Positions 22,387 through 34,350 of a stretch of 64,000 nt of DNA are shown piece after piece. Under the pieces are notes generated by a model. The model did no database searches and was not told where the DNA came from. It was given only the letters and a program-made list of their open reading frames with translations. The DNA comes from Chara braunii. Its lineage: Eukaryota; Streptophyta; Charophyceae; Charales; Characeae. The position numbers were made by a program, and so were the translations under genes. The stretch is from positions 1,512,141-1,576,140 of the forward strand of contig BFEA01000001.1 in assembly GCA_003427395.1 (NCBI GenBank), read 5' to 3'. The first letter of the stretch is position 1. Each line of letters opens with the position of its first letter.

Positions 22387-25300
22387 CTTGTCCCGCCGGT
22401 GGTCCCACCGGTACCTGGTCCCAAAATACCATTATTTTATCTTAGTCTCCTATGGTCCCTGACACTTTTCCTTGCAGTGTCCCGTTTTTTTTTAGCACTT
22501 TCTTCCCCATCGCCACCCCATTCCTAGTCTCTTTCTATGCCCCGTGCGCGCCGGTCTTTTCGGCCTTGGCCCTTTACTTGGGTCGTGGCTCTTCGGCTCT
22601 TCCTATGTCGAATCCCAGTGGCCCCCTTGACCCAGGCTACGTTTTCACGTGTTAGTGCCTCATTATTTTCTTGACCACCTTGACTTTTTTCTTCCTGCGG
22701 CACGCAACTCGTGGTATTATTTTTCCCGGCGGTCCTTCTCCTTTCGGGAAGAGGAGCTGTCTTTACTATTTTTTTGCGGCCCTTCGCCGTTTGCTATTCT
22801 ACTAGTCTCTTCTTGGTCCAGTGGTTCTGACGGCCCCAGGACATTCTCTAGGTCCTTAGGCGTCGACACTTGTGCTTTGGCCTTCCATCCTTTCTATCTC
22901 TCTTGCCTCCTGTTTTTCTCTGTTATTCACAATTCTATCGTATATACTCTCTCAAGGGTCAGGACTTGTCTCAGAACCCACCGGTCCTGACACCTCGTCC
23001 GACATTTCACCCTCAAGCCAAGCGAGTCTGAGTTGACAGTGATGTCATGGAACGTTAACGGGTTAGCAACAGTCTTATCTAACGGGAAAAAATGGGACAA
23101 TATGACCAATTATCTTCACTGGTTCTCAAGGAATCCACCGGATATAGTACGCATACAGGAAACACACCTAACCAACTCAACAAACAGCAAGCAACAATAA
23201 ACAAAATACAGTCAAAAATGAGACATGTCAAAACAAGGCAATGGGCACCAACCCCAAAAATCGGCTCACCAGATACATATGTCCTCTAGAATGAAAATTC
23301 CAAAGCAGCCAACCAAATCACTATCAATCACTATCATTAAATGTGAAACGGATGCATAAAATGAAAGATTCAAGGAAGAAGTATCCCAACTAATAAATAT
23401 TTATGCACCCAACGACTCATCCAAGAGACGAGATTTCATACAACGTATCTCAGCAAGTTGTGGCAAACAAAAACACCTACTACTAGTAGGCGATTGGAAC
23501 ACCGTACTAGAACCATCTACTGATCAGATTTCCTCATCACACACCGACAAAAAAGAAACACCATGAAGTGAAGCTAAAAAAATAACCACACTCATGATGG
23601 AAAGACACTAAATAGAACCCCTCGTAACAATTGACCCATAAATTAGCAGATTCACCTTTAGGGAAACAAATATATCACAACACATAACAAGCTCAACAAT
23701 AAACTGCTTTTAGTATCTGAAACTCTTAAAGGAACAATTCATAATGTAAGGAAGGACAAACAAACTCCCTTACAACAACGGCCTAAATCATTGCACAATC
23801 TTCATTAATATAATCTTTGACCCCGGAGTACAAAAAGGCTCCAACTTCTTCAAGATTAACAACTTCATTCTAGACACCCCATAAATGAAAGAAGCAATAG
23901 CCCTCGCATGCATAGATTCGCAAAAGGAAGGAGTAGACTTCTTGAGCTCAGTAGCCTACTTATCTAAAGCGGCCTACATAGCATCCAAGAAAATGCCAAC
24001 TACAAGAACTAGAAACAACACTCAAAGTACCGGAAATGTATCTTATCAACAACCCAAATCAGACTTCATATGAAGACTCGCTAGCAAAAGCAAGAGCTGA
24101 ATTGTGCGCTTGCAATTTATGGAAACCAAGGGAAATAGGACTAAGAACAAGAGCGAGCGAATGGGAGGAAGGAGAAAAAATGACGAAGTATTTCTTCCAA
24201 AAAATTAGAGCAAGAGGAAGAAATCATTCACCAACTTAGAAAAGAAGAAGGTCTCACTACAGATCCAAGGAAAATGTTGTCAATAGCGAAATCCTTTTAT
24301 AAAAGTCTCTACACCTCTAAAACGGAACAACCCACTCCAAAGCAAGTGACACGAGCAAGAGAAAAATTTTCAAAACACAGGGTTAAAATACTTCCCGCAG
24401 CACTAACTAACACGCACCCGTTACGAATGAAGAAATAAAAAAAAACTTTGGACTCGATGAAATCTGGAAAGACCCCTGAACAAGATGGACTACCAAAAGA
24501 AATTTGGCAATGGACTGAGATCTCTTAGGGGATGTATTGTCGGCTTATAAGATCAACATGGGCTACGAACGGTTTAGGAAGGTATCTCAGTACGGGAATA
24601 GTTACCCTACTATACAAGAAATGAGACCCCACTGATATAAAAAAATTATCGACCTATCACACTACTAGCAGTAGCATATAAGATCCTAGCCAAGCTCCTA
24701 GCAAAGAAAATAAGGAAGATCACTAGAATTTGTTTCACATAGACCAAATAGGCTTCATACCGGGCAGATTCATACTTGACCACGTAATGACACTAGCTGA
24801 ATCATAAAGATATGTTAACGATAAAAAATTGAATGCAGCAATCCTCTTCTTTGACTTTGAGGAAGCCTACGGTCAACTGAAATTTCCTCCAACAATGTAT
24901 GGGAAAGATGAGACTGGACTGAACTTTAGAAAATGGGTCACCATTCTATACAATGATGCACACGGGGCAGTTCAAGTAAATGGACACATATCAGATCTCT
25001 ACAAGATGACTAGGTCTGTAAGGCAAGGAGGCCCATTAGCATCCCTTATAATCCTATTTATCATGGAGAGAATAACATACGAAAGACCCATCCATACAAA
25101 AACTTATAAACCCGACTAAAAACCCCAATAGACCACACCACATACCCCCTACGATCATGTTTGCAATCAACTTGACTGTACTCATGAGAGCATCCAACTC
25201 ATCCTTTGAGGCCCTCACCAAAGCAATGCATGCATATCAACTGGCTTCTGAAATGCAAATCAACTAACAGAAAACAGTAGGATTGTGGCTAACAAACGAA

Positions 25301-26096
25301 AGTATAGATCTCCCTCATAACACCCCCAACGATATGACCCGGTCCGACCATAGAGACCGGTTGAGAGTCCTAGGGATTTAAATGACAGAACAAAGAGCAG
25401 AGACATAAATGTCCCCTAGCCTCTTAGCCAAGATGACAAGTACATTAGTCTCTGCGACAAGATGCACCCCTCATTATATGGAAGAGCTTTAATACTAAAC
25501 TCGTCAATTTTTCCCATGATGTGGTATGTAGCAACCTTCTGGACTCCGCACCATTTGGCAATAAGGAACCTAAAAAGGAAAGCCACAACCTACCTATGGA
25601 CAAGAGATGCATCCAGACAACATTTCATAACAAAAGTCGCTTGGCAGTACATCACTAGGAAAAAAGGGCAGGGAGGGCTGGGAGTCATAGACCCCATAAC
25701 CCAAATAAAAGCCCTTCAGACTAAATGAATCCTTAAGCTCATCACTAGACCCGGCTTGCCCTGGAGAACCTTAGCCCTGAATGGGATACAACAACAATCG
25801 GTATATAACACCCCAGTCAACATGGAATGCTCCTAGGTAATGATCAAATCATGGTCAATGAAAGGGGGAAACCAGACCTCAGTGAACTCAAGAAATTAGT
25901 CTGGATCAGGGCTGTGCCGGCCACCCGCCGGTTGGACCAGACCGGATCCAACCGGGCCGGTTGGACCCACGGTGGTCCAACCAGAATTCCGGTTGAGTCC
26001 AAAACTGGGCAATTTTTTTTATTTTTTTTTTGGTAAACATGGTTGGACTGCGCTCGCCGAGATCTCCCCAAATCAACAAAGAAAACTTTGAACATG

Positions 26097-26123
26097 GGGG
26101 GGGGGGGGGGGTTTTTTTCGGGG

Positions 26124-26198
<75 letters not shown>

Positions 26199-26207
26199 GG
26201 GTGAGTG

Positions 26208-26297
<90 letters not shown>
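26097..26297 (+). repeat. 72-base G homopolymer followed by about 86 bases of (CT)n
   Basis: G runs at 26097-26111 and 26126-26197, then (CT)n at about 26212-26297 and a shorter (CT)n at about 26399-26428. They lie inside hAT-like element 1. Homopolymers of this length are hard to sequence, so the exact length is uncertain. The G tract could form quadruplexes. Confidence 0.9.
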
Positions 26298-26300
<3 letters not shown>

Positions 26301-26394
26301 GCTCTCCTCGTGCGCCTTCACTTCCACGGCCCCAGCCTCGACATGCAGTACCTCAAGTGAATCTTGCCACATTAATGTTAAAGATTCATTCGAA

Positions 26395-26428
<34 letters not shown>

Positions 26429-26527
26429 CTCCCCAAGCAACTGTCGCACACCCGCAAAATGTTGTGTGCCCACCAACGACCGCGTGCGCGTTGGTAGGGG
26501 CACTAACTACCATGGGAGTTAGCACAG

Positions 26528-26763
26528 GAAGAAGAAGAAGAAGAAGAAGAAGAAGAAGAAGAAGAAGAAGAAGAAGAAAAAGAAAAAGAAGAAGAAGAGA
26601 ATCTAGGAAGAAGAAGAAGAAGAAGAAGAAGAAGAAGAAAGAAGAATAAGAGGAAGAAACTACTAGCTTACCGGTGGCTGTTAGGGATGGTGAAGAAAAA
26701 GAAGAAGAAGAAAGAAGAATAAGAGGAAGAAACTACTAGCTTACCGGTGGCTGTTAGGGATGG
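26528..26763 (+). repeat. (GAA)n and duplicated 66-73 bp block
   Basis: (GAA)n spans about 26528-26640. The following block with AGAATAAGAGGAAG, CTACTAGCTTACC and GGCTGTTAGGGATGG occurs twice (about 26630-26693 and 26703-26764). The trinucleotide run at each start suggests slippage or unequal exchange between GAA tracts. Confidence 0.85.
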
Positions 26764-27518
26764 TGGCGACGACGACTCCGGGCTTGACGGGCTGCAGGAG
26801 CAACGGGGTGGAGGCGTGACGGGCTGGAGGCGGCGGGGAGGACACACCGGCAGTTCCGAGTGTCGAAGGTCGATTGGGCAGGGAAGGGAACCGGTGGCAG
26901 GTTTGGGTCAGGACGAGGGTTGAGGCCGGGGAGGGAAGAGGCCGGCCGATGGGAGGGGTAGGGCCAGTGCTCCCGCCCAAAATGTTTGAAAACATTGGCC
27001 TATCTGGGCCGCCGACCTCTCCAGATCGACGGTCCAGATAGGCCGCCCTTTTCAAATCCTTTGGGCGGGCCTACCATACCCGGTTCGGACGTTTTTTCAG
27101 GCCAGGCAACCTCCATGCAGGCTGTGGAGGCCCCCTGGCCCCAAAAAAAATTGAACCCACCTCCCTACTTCAATGCGCTATGGCGCACCAGGGGGCAGCC
27201 GGCCCGGTGGACCGGTCGGTAGGACCGGCCCGGTGGACCGGTCGGTAGGACCGGCCCGGTTCCGGTCGGGGGTGGGGGCCCCGGTCCTACCGGGTTTTCA
27301 GCCTTGGTTTAGATTGAGGTTCTGGAAAGGGATCCTTCGCAATTGGAGAGAGATTTTCCCAGCTAAGGTCAAGAAACCAAAAAACAAGGAGTAAACACTA
27401 AGACAACCCCTATTCTGCAACCAGTGGAAAACAACAGAAGACGGTAGCCCATTCACGCTGACCTCAAAAGACACAAAATGGGGGGTCTGGCTAGAAAAAG
27501 TAATATGGTAGATTAAAC

Positions 27519-28252
27519 CATGGTTGCCCCGGACCCGGACATCCAGACACCGGACACGGGGCCTGGACACGTGTCTGGATTGATCCGGACACCGATCCGG
27601 ACAACCGGACATACGGAACCAGACGGTCCGGTTATGAATGAACAGGCCCGGATGTCAGGATTAAAAAAAAAAAAAAAAAAAACCTGACACACGCTGCTGT
27701 AGTTGTATTATCTGACTTATTTTGAACACACTTACATACACACACACACAATGTCGTGCACACACACACATACACACACGGACCACTTTTCTCAGGGGTG
27801 TTGCCAGCTCTGGGCGATGCCGTGAGTCCTTATCCATCAGTCAAATGAATCCTGGGCAGACTGTCGGGGTTCAACCTCCTGATGAGTCAGTGAAAGTCCG
27901 ACGAAACAGTCTGGCACAGTCATGCTTTTTCTGAGTGTATAGTGAATATGACAACAACACACACACACACACACACACATACAACCAATTCTCCTTGGCT
28001 CGCTGAAGCTCACACAAGATTGCAAGTACAGGCCTTCAGGACTGGTCCGTTTGGCCCAATGGTGCACCAAAAATTGCGCCAACAATTTTCAGGGGTCCAC
28101 CACGCATTGGAAAATCGCTCGAGGACCCCAATTTTTTTTTTTGGAATTTTCTTGAAATGGGGCCCAACCGGACCCCTCAAACCGGACACAGGATCTGGAC
28201 ATCCAGACCAGACCGTCTGGATCCTGATCCGGACGTCTGGTTCACAACCATG
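27519..28252. mobile_element. non-autonomous hAT-like element 2, inside the LINE
   Basis: A 734-bp insert begins CATGGTTG and ends CAACCATG, a perfect 8-bp terminal inverted repeat. It is flanked by a perfect 8-bp target duplication, GATTAAAC (27511-27518 and 28253-28260). Subterminal CCGGACA/TCCGGAC/TCCAGAC words occur many times at both ends in both orientations, typical of hAT transposase binding sites. It holds a (CA)n tract and no transposase frame. The LINE reading frame resumes directly after the right target duplication. Confidence 0.88.
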
Positions 28253-29500
28253 GATTAAACACATCTCGGATGACAACACGAAAAAATGGAAACAGGACAA
28301 ACAACTCGGACAACATCTCAAGGGGTGCCATCGACTAAACCAGAACCTACAGGAAATCACAGTAGCCATGTCAAAAGAGTGGGTCCCAAAAAAAAAAAAA
28401 AAAAAGACTGGGTCCCAATACTGGAAAAAAACAAATAGTGGACCACAGGAGCCTGGGAAGTAATATTAAACGAAACTCAACAGAAACACGCATTAGCATA
28501 TTGGGTCAGCGAATGACGCAAACAAAATTGGTATATATTTACCATGCACGAAATAGAAGAACCAGGTTCTGACCACAGCAAGATCAGCAAAAACTCAACA
28601 GCACAAGTTTCGGTCCGCGAGGATAACCTGAGTAATAGAAAACGAAGACATAACCATCTACCTCCCCCAAACCCCTTTAGAGAATCTAGAAGTAGACCCA
28701 ACAGAATGGGCATGGAACCTAAAACAAGGAACCTTAGGAATCTACACCAAATTCAACTTACTACAATACACAATAAGGCTAGGCTATAGGCTGAGACGCC
28801 GCTCTGCAAACCAAGACCCAATAATAGCAGAAGATTGGAAAAGACACGTGGAGGTATAACCAGAAACATTTGACCCAATACCCTGGGACAGCGTCTACTC
28901 ACCTACCCAAATTCAGAGCCTACACAATGGTTAATTCTTTACCTAGCAGTCCGTCTGAACCAATGGCTAAATGTGAGAAGGAAAAAGGAAGATAGAAGCC
29001 CACTAAAAGCACTGTGTGCTAACTGCAACAATGGTCAAATAAAAAAACTTATACCACTGCTTCTCCTGTGTCCTAGAATAAGACCACTATGGCAAAAGGC
29101 AACAAGTATACAGAATGCAGTAATAGGCACAACACTCACAAGCAACAGCACATCTTAGGATTTAATAGTCTGGAAGACTGGAGAGCCCACTAGAATCCAA
29201 CCTCTTCAGAATACTTAGAAAAGCCACACTATGGTATGGAGGAAAAAATGTCAAGAAGCTATAGAAAGGCAAAACATGCATACCCCAGAAGCATGGGAAC
29301 AAGTAGAAACTGAATACTGGGTCCTATGGCGCAAGGTAAGGAGGATTAAGGGAGACGAAGACAAAGCCAAGGAACATCAACATAACTTTGAAAAGAACTT
29401 CCTAGCCAAAGGTAAAATCGCACTCATCCGAGGCTCAAACATAGTATTCCGATTATGGGAGGAAACACCTCCAAGTCAACACTCACAAACCACTCGATAA

Positions 29501-30406
29501 AGCTTATCCCCATGCACTCATAATAAACTATTCGAGACCCTTAGCAGATACTATCCAAACAAACCAGCCCCTAGGGTATGACAGCACGAGAATCCGCAGC
29601 CGATAGGAACAGGCACACCCTATTTAGGACATAAGCCTCAGGATTAGCACAGACCCGATATAACCAAGGCCTAAGGTAATAACTAGAACAGCCTCAAATA
29701 GATCCAATATTAGAAATGACAGACAAAAGATAAGAGGATAACCAGGAATTAACTAGGCAGGCAAAACAGCAAGTAGATACATCTAGGAATAGATTCCTAG
29801 ATGAAGGCCAGACAGATCCTACCGCTCCACTGAAGGTATTACAGCAGGAAGACAAAGAGGAAAGGTTCATAGAATCCGAGCAAAAGACCCGAACAACAGT
29901 TCTAGCCACCAAGGAAAACCCGACAGCCTAGAAGCTGAGAGGAACAGGTTGGACAAGGTCCAAGTAGAGAAATGGATAGAGCCAACATAGAACAGGCTAA
30001 CTTAGGCGGGGGCAAAGGGTGGTACATCCCTCCTCCAGGAGGTAATCAATGCCGTCCTTTGGGCGTCCACCCCGTAAGGGGGAGGAGCGTGAGTGAGTTC
30101 TCCTTGTACTCTTTTCTGACTTGCCGGTGGAATAGGAACCGGACTGCTGCTCCCCAGAATAGAAAAGGAGCCAGAACCCTGGTTGGAAAAAAAAACGAAA
30201 GAGGGATGCACGTAGTGAGGCCGTAGCTCAGATTGGTCACCCCTATCAATTTCCATCCAAAATGCAGTGCGCCAGGTTTGTTAAGCCACCAGTACACCCG
30301 GGCCTGCGGGTGCCTTAACTGTGCGCCAAACTTTTCCCAACGCCAGTGGCGCACTTTTTTTCGTTTTTGGCTGGCGCCACCAGCCATTGTGGTCCAGAAG
30401 GCCGAG
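29501..30406. other. LINE 3' flank, no recognisable gene
   Basis: No coding region was supported between the end of LINE similarity and the left LTR of element B. A possible tRNA A-box-like string near 30223 lacks a B box. The CCGAG at 30402-30406 is the left target duplication of element B. Confidence 0.5.
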
Positions 30407-31521
30407 TGTCGCATACCGTAAACGGTACAGACCAGAACAAGAACCGACCTCTCTCACATAGTACAAGATAGCGCAGCGGAAGGCTAATATACCAATGATC
30501 CGAAAAATCAATGCTGCAGTGCAGACCAAACATACATCATCATCATTCCATGGTGTGAAGGGGCCTGGCGCTCACACAGGAAGAATGCGCCAGTCCCCAA
30601 CCATACACAGACGAAGAAGAGGGGGGTTAGACGAACAAGAGGGGAAGATGGGAATGTCGTCAACACCAAGTCTTTGGTACAGGTCCCAAGTAATCCCTCG
30701 TCAAATGTCTGAATCCCAAAGTCGAGTCTGGATCCAAATGTCGTCAAGTCCCAAAGTCACCAATCTCTCTCTCTCGTAGTCTGCAGATACTGAGAAGTCA
30801 GATAGCGAGAGGGTGAGGAAGAGATGGTGGACTAAGAAGAGGAAGAAGACGAACTCTCTCTCTCTCTCTCTCAGTCTGGTACTAATCTGTGAAGGTGGCG
30901 ACTTGTTGCAGATACATCGAAGACGAAGCTGGAGCTATGGCACCACAGGTAAGTCTCCCTGGCCTCCGCCAACCATCTGTCTCTCTCCAACGCTACTCTA
31001 GCTCCTAATAGCGCCCAGCGCTGAAGACTACTGCTAACGCTACTACTACTACTGCAGCACTCCTCCAGAGTGCTGCTGCCGAATCCTGAAGACTGCCTCC
31101 TGGCTCCTGCACATGAAGTGCCTGGGAAGTTCCTATGAACTACCTCGTGACCCTCTCCAACCTGTAGGACGGGCCAGTCTTATATAGTGCTGGCCCATCC
31201 AGGAGGCTGCTCTAGCCAATTCCAGAACATGCCAGAGACTGGCGTTGAAGTTCAACCAAGGGTTGTCTTGAAAACAGGCCAAAAATGGCCTGTGCTAAAA
31301 CCCTGGTCTGGTGCCTAAGTTTGAGGGCAGGTCGATCGACTGAAAAGACTCAGGGCATGGAAGGCCCTGTTTTAGGCTGAAACGACATAGGGCCTGAAGG
31401 CCCTCGTTTTCAGGCTTTCAGGCTGAAACGACACAGGGTCTGTAAGCCCTCGTTTTCAAGCTTTTAGGCTGAAAATGCTGGTCGGGCCCTGCAGGCCCGT
31501 GTGGCTGCGCAGTATGCCACA
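30407..31521 (-). repeat. element B 3' LTR (1115 bp)
   Basis: Closely similar end to end to 43978-45123. The differences are point changes, a shorter (CT)n tract (about 30856-30873) and short insertions or deletions. TG...CA ends are present. It contains a minus-strand TATATAAG TATA-box candidate (plus-strand 31179-31186). The tail of B's polyprotein frame runs into it and stops at 31418. Confidence 0.93.
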
Positions 31522-31534
31522 ACTCCCCCTCCTT
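31522..31534 (-). promoter_or_regulatory. element B polypurine tract
   Basis: The minus strand reads AAGGAGGGGGAGT immediately before the LTR start TGTGGCATAC, the expected position for priming of plus-strand DNA. Element E has the same arrangement (AAGGAGGGGGGGG at its 3' LTR). Confidence 0.85.
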
Positions 31535-31539
31535 GAAAG

Positions 31540-32890
31540 CCCGAGCATACCTGCGAGGGCGAAGCTGTCTGTCCGAGGGAGGGACCACAGTCCTGGTGGG
31601 AGGGGCAGGTCGTGAAGTTCCCTTAGCTAACCTTTGTCGTTCGTAGTGAGCGTAGATCAGCGGTGCGGATGGTTTCAAATCTGCTCCTGAAATCCATCGA
31701 GTGTCGTCGGGATCGCATGCTTTGAATGTAACTTTGTACTGTCGAGGCTTGCTGCCGTACCTGCGATCCGTGCTGACGCGGTCAACTTCCTGATGACCAT
31801 CCATAGATGGAGGATCTTGCGATCGTCGNCCCGGGAAGTCGTCGCTCTTAGCTGGTGTATATGTCGCCAGCTTCGAGGCGTGAAAGACTGGATGGACCGT
31901 CAGATGCGGGGGGATGTTGATCACAAATGAGGGGCCATCGGGCTCATCGCCCGCGGCTGACGTTACGGGCCATGGTCGAAACCACTTGGGGAGTAGTTTG
32001 CACGAAACATCCTGCTCGAGTGCAAACTCTTCCACGGAGACCGAAACCAGATCACCGACACGGATGGGACATGGCACGTGATGCCTGTTGGCTTGCTGCT
32101 GCATGCGAACTTGAGCCTTTTGCATGTTCGCGCGGTCTTGAGCCAACAATTCCCTATACTTCCGAACGGAAGCAGGGGAGCGAGTAGCGTCTATGTCGGT
32201 TGTTCGTGGGAGGAGAAGATCAGAGAAGATACGGCCGTTCCGGCCACCGTGGTGCAACTCGAATGGAGTCACGCCGATCGCCGGATGCAACGAAGTGTTG
32301 TAGGCGAACTCGATGTCAGGGAGGGAGTCAACCCAACCCTTCTTATCCGGACGGATGAGCGTACGAAGCATCATTTGAGCGGTTTGATGTGCCCGCTCCG
32401 TTTGCCCGTCCATCTGTGGATGCCGAGCCGAACTTGGTTTCATATTCTTGTCGGATTCCTGCATGAGAGAAGTCCAAAATGTTGACATGAAACGAGTGTC
32501 GCGGTCGCTGACGATGTCTTCCGGTACGTTGTGGTTGCAAATCCAGCCGGTGTGCAAGAGGCGCGCAAGTTCGGGAGCCGTGGCGTAATACTTGAAAGGG
32601 AGAAATCGCCCGTACTTACTCAAACGGTCAACGACCGTGAGGATGCCGTCGTGCCCGAGGCAATCGCGGGGAAACGGACCGGTGACGTCCACGGCGATGG
32701 AGAGGCCGGGTTCCCGTGGGATAGGCATCGGGTTCAACTCGCCGTAGGGATTGTGGTTCCGGGGATTGCTTCGTCGGCAAATTTCGCAAGAGTCGCAATA
32801 CCGAGTGACATCGGTAATGACGTCGAATCCCTGGCGATAGATGGCGGCGAAGCTGCCGAATCGGTTGCCGATGGTGGTGAAACCGTGCAT
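31540..32890 (-). pseudogene. element B integrase and C-terminal chromo-like domain
   Basis: The minus frame from 32890 (490 codons, stop at 31418 in the LTR) starts inside the integrase zinc-binding region: C32, C35 and C38 remain but the His pair is lost. The DDE triad is intact: D68 (AVDVTGPF), D129 (VSDRDTRF) and E165 (DGQTERAH), with the classic 35-residue D-E spacing. The C-terminal domain (EFALEQDVSCKLLPKW, PVFHASKL) and a degenerate chromo-like end (QYKVTFKACDPDDTRWISGADL) follow, then a PPSDRQLR tail shared with element E. One ambiguous base lies at 31829. The integrase looks intact in its core but has no upstream RT, so the element could only move with help from another copy. Confidence 0.88.
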
Positions 32891-33008
32891 GCGATGGATT
32901 GTTGCACGTGGAGTGGTTGGTCCAACGGTGGGACCAAGTGGACAGCATAATCCTCGTAAGTGAACCGAGTTGCGACATTCGCATCCTTCCCATATGTGTA
33001 GGAGGCCG

Positions 33009-34350
33009 CTAGCAAGGCGGCCGAATCTGGCGGAATGAGAGGTGGAGTTGCGTCACCTCCCGTGCAACTAAGTTTCCCGAGTTGATGCGAGGCCGAACAT
33101 CCTCCTTGCCTTGAACGCATTGGGAGGTCTTGTGCTTGGTGCTGTTGCACCAATACCAGCAGCCATACCGGCCTCGCCACTTGTATTCGGCCTCGGTCAA
33201 GTGAAACTTGACCCATGGTGTTGGCTGTCCGTTTCCGGCCGGCGATGCGATTTTCGCCTTCCCTTTTCCTCGGGAGTTGTTGTTGCTCTGCGGTTGGACA
33301 ACGGCCACCTGATCTCCCTCACGTGATGCTTGGGTGGCTGCCGGGTCTTCCATAATGTTGTCCGGTTCGACTGCAGCGACATGCTGCGGATGCGGACCAA
33401 ATTTTCCTTTCTCCACATAGGTTGGCTGCCACGCTGACTTCTAGTGTGCAGTCGCCCTGTTGGTCTTGATGATCTCCCTTGCCTTGTCGATGATATCAGC
33501 GAAGGTCGTGTATTGCTCGCGACCACCAAGTGCGAGGCTCAAGGCGGCACATGACCGGTTGTAGAACTCCCGACGCAGATGCGAAAAAGGAACTCGAGAT
33601 CGGGCGTTGCAGTGATCTTTTGCCATTTTGTGAGCCAGTCGCTTGTCGATGTGTTGCCTTGGGTCATGGCAAAGAGGCGGTTGATGGCGAGCGTCGGGGC
33701 GTCATCCACGATGAACCGCTTCTTCCATAGCCTCGTCAACTCTTCCCAAGAGATCTTCTCATGTAGATCAGCGACCTGGACGCCATGAATGGTTGACAGG
33801 TGGATGAGCCAGATCTGGCATCCCCCCTTTGAGTTGAGGAACAGCGCGCCGATGTATGAGTGCTCGGGGACGAAAAGAATTTGAAGTTGCGTCGTATGGC
33901 CCTCCCACCAGGGGACCGGGTCTTGATGCGTATAATCATCGAACTTTTTGACGCGGAATGTCAGCATCTTGTAGTGCTGCGCGCTGGTGTTGCCATCCTT
34001 GTTGGGCAGCTGGTGCAGTTGCTGAACCTCGGTCTTCAAGGTGTCCAGCTGCTTGCTGATGGTGGCTGGTGCAGCGAAGGTGCTAATGTCGTCGAGCATT
34101 GCAACTCAACTCGTTCCTCTAATTGGCGGGTAGAGGGTGCACTGCTGGACTCGCCAGCATCTGGTCTTGGTGCAACTTGCTCCAAGTCCTGTACATGGGA
34201 ATCAAGTGCCCGTGTAGCATCCTTGTGCAGATCCTTGTGGTTCTGCACCGCCCGTCGGACGAGTGACGATGAATCGGAGCAACAATGTCGGTCGCGTAGC
34301 CCAGTCACGTCAGAAAATAGAACACGTGGCAGCGGCCACATCAGCCGCAA
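33009..34350 (-). pseudogene. element B Gag, frameshifted, with non-canonical zinc knuckle
   Basis: From upstream to downstream on the minus strand: a coiled-coil N-terminal piece (RRAVQNHKDLHKDATRALDSHVQDLEQV, frame 34036-34350); a frameshift; the capsid-like retrotransposon Gag domain (33539-34099, with VPWWEGHTTQLQI and LFAMTQGNTSTSDWLTKWQ); another frame change with PWVKFHLTEAEYKWRGRYGCWYWCNSTKHKTSQC at 33009-33416. The knuckle reads C-x3-C-x4-H-x4-C rather than C-x2-C-x4-H-x4-C. The left end of element C cuts the N-terminal part at 34264. After the knuckle the sequence passes a YEDYAVHLVPPLDQPL linker and jumps to integrase. Confidence 0.82.

Larger units (their letters stand above)
25907..27306. 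mobile_element. non-autonomous hAT-like element 1, inside the LINE
   Basis: The LINE frame breaks exactly at 25907. The insert starts CAGGGCTG and its far end is the complement of CAAGGCTG, a 7-of-8 terminal inverted repeat of hAT type. It is flanked by GTCTGGAT (25899-25906) and GTTTAGAT (27307-27314), a 6-of-8 match to an 8-bp target duplication. GGTTGGACC/CCGGCCC words crowd both ends, like subterminal transposase-binding repeats. There is no transposase. The inside holds a 72-base G run, long (CT)n and (GAA)n, and a 66-73 bp duplicated block at about 26630-26763. Movement would need a transposase supplied elsewhere. Confidence 0.7.
23033..29500 (+). pseudogene. decayed LINE ORF2: AP endonuclease, reverse transcriptase, C-terminal region
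   Basis: The endonuclease begins near 23045 with SWNVNGL and IQETHL, followed across frameshifts by INIYAPND (about 23390) and a GDWNTVLEP motif (about 23490). The reverse transcriptase starts about 24440 (MKSGKTPEQDGLP-like), with YRPITLL (24640), GFIPGR (24755), FFDFEEAY (24847), RSVRQGGPL (25014), then FAINLTVLM at 25160-25186 where a catalytic FADD is expected. GRALILNS and QGGLGVIDPITQIKAL (about 25480-25725) mark the RT C-terminus. The frame is cut by two hAT-like elements (25907-27306, 27519-28252) and resumes to about 29500, including a Cys/His-type CANCNN...LCPRIRPLW segment near 29010-29090. Many stops and frameshifts show that it is inactive. The 3' poly(A) and target duplication were not found. 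Confidence 0.85.

Noticed and set aside
26073-26649. 150-residue frames rich in Pro, Gly, Ser-Leu or Arg
   Set aside because: Produced by poly-G, (CT)n and (GAA)n tracts inside the hAT-like element.
30218-30300. tRNA A-box-like TAGCTCAGATTGG
   Set aside because: No B box or acceptor pairing follows within tRNA length.
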